A stretch of 64,000 bases of DNA from Adiantum capillus-veneris (lineage: Eukaryota > Streptophyta > Polypodiopsida > Polypodiales > Pteridaceae), in assembly GCA_014529385.2 (NCBI GenBank), contig CM043945.1, positions 154,410,741 through 154,474,740 on the forward strand. The letters are read 5' to 3'. Under the pieces are notes generated by a model. That model saw nothing but the letters and a program-made list of their open reading frames with translations, was not told the DNA's origin and did not search any database. The translations under genes were made by a program, and so were the position numbers. Below are positions 62,111 to 64,000 of this stretch, in pieces (the first letter of the stretch is position 1; every line of letters starts with the position of its first letter).

Positions 62111-62262
62111 GTGAATTTTGGCTCGTATGCTTATATTGATGTGTTAAACAAGTGTACATGCTCAGCTGACCAAAAATTTCCAAAAGTAAATAATCGCGAT
62201 TATTTACTTTTGGAAAAAAAAAATCTCCAAAAAAAAGGGAGTAAATGATCGTGATTATTTAC
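61346..62262. promoter_or_regulatory. Recurrent AATAATC(A/G)(T/C)GATTATT palindromes
   Basis: Palindromes centred at about 61353, 61638, 61923, 62196 and 62251. The one at 61913-61934 is a perfect 22-mer. The one at 62177-62216 is a perfect 40-bp palindrome, with core TAATCGCGATTA. Several are flanked by GTCAAAAG or CAAAAGT. Confidence 0.8.
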
Positions 62263-62300
62263 ATTTGCTCCAGAATTGAGAAATTTTGCACAACTGAATA

Positions 62301-64000
62301 ACGGACACACACACAACTTGGGGGCCACACACATGCACACAACCAAGCAAAGGCCCAAGATATCATCAAGCCGAGATAGAGAAGATGACAGAAAATGAAA
62401 ACCTCCAGGTTATGAACCACTTCAACTCAGTTCGACAGTATGAGATTAATTTACAATGATGGTCTTGATCGGTTTCTTTCCTGTGATTTTGGCTACACTT
62501 CCTCTTCAACTATCATCCTCCGCCTTGGAAAAAACACCATGGATAGAACTCTTTCCGTGTCACCTTTGGCATCTACAGCACATCAATGACACCACACCTT
62601 GTAGGCTCGCCTTCTCCTCTCAAGGTTTTGCACACTTCAATCACCTCCTTCACATGGCAGCCCTCTCCTGTTGACGGCCAGCCCTCCATGCCTTCCGGAT
62701 GGTGTACCTCCTCTAAGCCATTCAAAGGCAGGCCCTTGTAACCTCAGCTACTCCAGGTCAGCTCCTTCCATCCCGAGCCCATGGCTCCCACAACCCTTCT
62801 AATCTGTTTTCGGCTCTACGTCCTCCTTCTAGCACTCTTAAGGCTCCTCTCTCTCGCCCTTGATGTCTCTCCACCAGCCTGTTGTCGAGCCTCCCCTTGA
62901 TGCCCTCCTCTCTGGCCACTAGCAAGCGCCCTCTACATGAGCCACTCACGCTGATCAACCATGGCCAACTCCTCTGTAACGTTGGCTGCTCCTTACATCC
63001 AGGCGGCCCTCCCTAGCATAGCATCACATGTTTTGCATGGCTGCCCAACAACCTGCTGCCCCTCCTATGGCGCCTCAACTGCAGCCCCTCCTATGACTTC
63101 TACGGCCCCCTGCAGCAGCCCGATATCCCTGTAAGATGTGCCATTGCCTTTAAAACTGGCCCCTCGTTTTTGTTTTGCATGGCCACCAAGTGGCACCCTT
63201 TCCACAATGAAATGCAACTCCCCCCTTCTCTCGGACTCCCACACAGATGGCGACTTCCCCATGCATGCTATAGAGCCCTTAATTAGCTTTCCCCACCATC
63301 TGGCGGCTTTGACCTAGCCATAGAACTCTGGCACCTTCATGCAGATGCTTGTTTTTTTTTGCTTTTCTTTTAAAAAAAACTTCCCTTAACTCCACTTCAC
63401 ACGTCCCTCACTGCTGACCATATCCCACCAACACCCATGGCATGGCCTCAATATCGATGAAAAAAAAACTCACCTATCTCCCCTTCACTTGTCAAGAAAA
63501 TGTCATGTAAAGCTGCTCTATCCATTTGAATAGTGCTTCCATTGAGAAGGCAGCATGGCCGCAAACCGAACACCAAAAAAACTAAGCCACTATAATGGGT
63601 CATAACATCTCAATGGAGACTTGCTTGACAATGGTATTAAAGCACAAGGGATCAAGCATCATGTATACATTAGAGCACTCTCTAAGGAAGATATCCACTA
63701 GCTTTACCATCCTTAAGCTTTGACTTAGGAAGCCAAGCTTGAAAACCACATCTGGTATGTTAAATACCCCATTTGGCAGACACACCCTAGCAGTAGAGTC
63801 TCCTGCAGACATCTCCATCAAAATCTTATATCATAAACCTCACAGCACCTGTATCCAGCACCCTTGCCCTATTTATCACCTTATGATATAAAAATTTTCT
63901 CCTGCCACCTATGATAGGAAGAAACACTGACAGTTTCCAATAGCAAGTGCTCCATCTCAGTATACCTCTCCTAGTTGCATCAAAATACCTGCTCAAGGTC
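62301..64000. other. C-rich stretch without a recognised gene
   Basis: Base composition shifts to C-rich and pyrimidine-rich (62450-63300). ORFs at 62456-62674 (+) and 63600-63821 (-) do not resemble known proteins to me. The minus one (STARVCLPNGVFNIPDVVFK) has balanced composition and may be a fragment that continues past the window. Confidence 0.4.

Noticed and set aside
62456-62674. Possible secreted protein (hydrophobic N-terminus)
   Set aside because: The sequence is in a C-rich low-complexity stretch with stops soon after. No conserved domain or promoter supports it.

Overview
The window looks like a piece of a large, repeat-rich plant nuclear genome. It holds plant-type Ty3/gypsy and Ty1/copia retrotransposons, a BED/DUF659-type hAT transposase, very long pure (CT)n arrays, and no rRNA, tRNA or bacterial-style gene organisation. 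The mix of families (a Tat-lineage element with two RNase H domains, a GHGKG-type transposase, ORFs broken by (CT)n) made me think of a fern or another early-diverging land plant. That is an impression, not a proof. Almost every coding region carries stops or frameshifts, and I see no clearly intact single-copy host gene.

Layout. 1-2234: a fold-back repeat, then a long decayed minus-strand ORF that ends in a transmembrane segment. 2390-3410: 3' end of a copia element and its LTR, with a (CT)n array behind its TATA box. 3425-5533: a minus-strand gypsy gag-pro-RT fragment. 5650-6526: a coiled-coil ORF1-like relic. 7478-25109: a chromovirus array, made of two nearly identical direct repeats of about 3.9 kb (pol end, LTR, tRNA-iMet-type primer site, leader) flanking gag-pol at 11072-14870. 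Between gag and the second leader lies a 6.3 kb block with a TATA promoter, a 13-fold tandem repeat of about 87 bp, a broken kinase/coiled-coil/RING-H2 gene, a hAT transposase relic and a repeat of about 150 bp.

25110-42364: two copies of one Tat-lineage gypsy family in opposite orientation (left arm minus, right arm plus) around a copia relic. The right arm keeps leader ORFs, gag, protease, RT, RNase H, a second RNase H and integrase, and ends in a 2.6 kb LTR. 42480-43532: a degenerate FCP1-like domain ORF with a basic coiled-coil ORF. 43670-45180: an array of palindromic ATGCTAATTAGCAT motifs with a nested MITE that has 20-bp terminal repeats. 45610-46940: a decayed transposase of uncertain family. 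47500-50510: a gag-protease element that lacks RT and integrase. 50510-53500: mostly uninformative sequence with CT/GA arrays.

53500-59556: a minus-strand gypsy (gag, protease, truncated RT) followed by a large coiled-coil ORF instead of RNase H and integrase. 59557-62300: LTR, tRNA-Asp primer site and leader of a Tat/Athila-type element, with a three-copy repeat of about 285 bp and recurrent palindromes, one of them 40 bp and perfect. 62301-64000: a C-rich stretch with no recognised gene.

The genes do not form a pathway. The window is a stratified record of nested insertions. The parts I find least explained are the kinase/RING gene with its repeat leader, the membrane-segment ORF at the left edge, the coiled-coil ORF behind the truncated RT, the ORF doublet in the Tat leader and the palindrome arrays.
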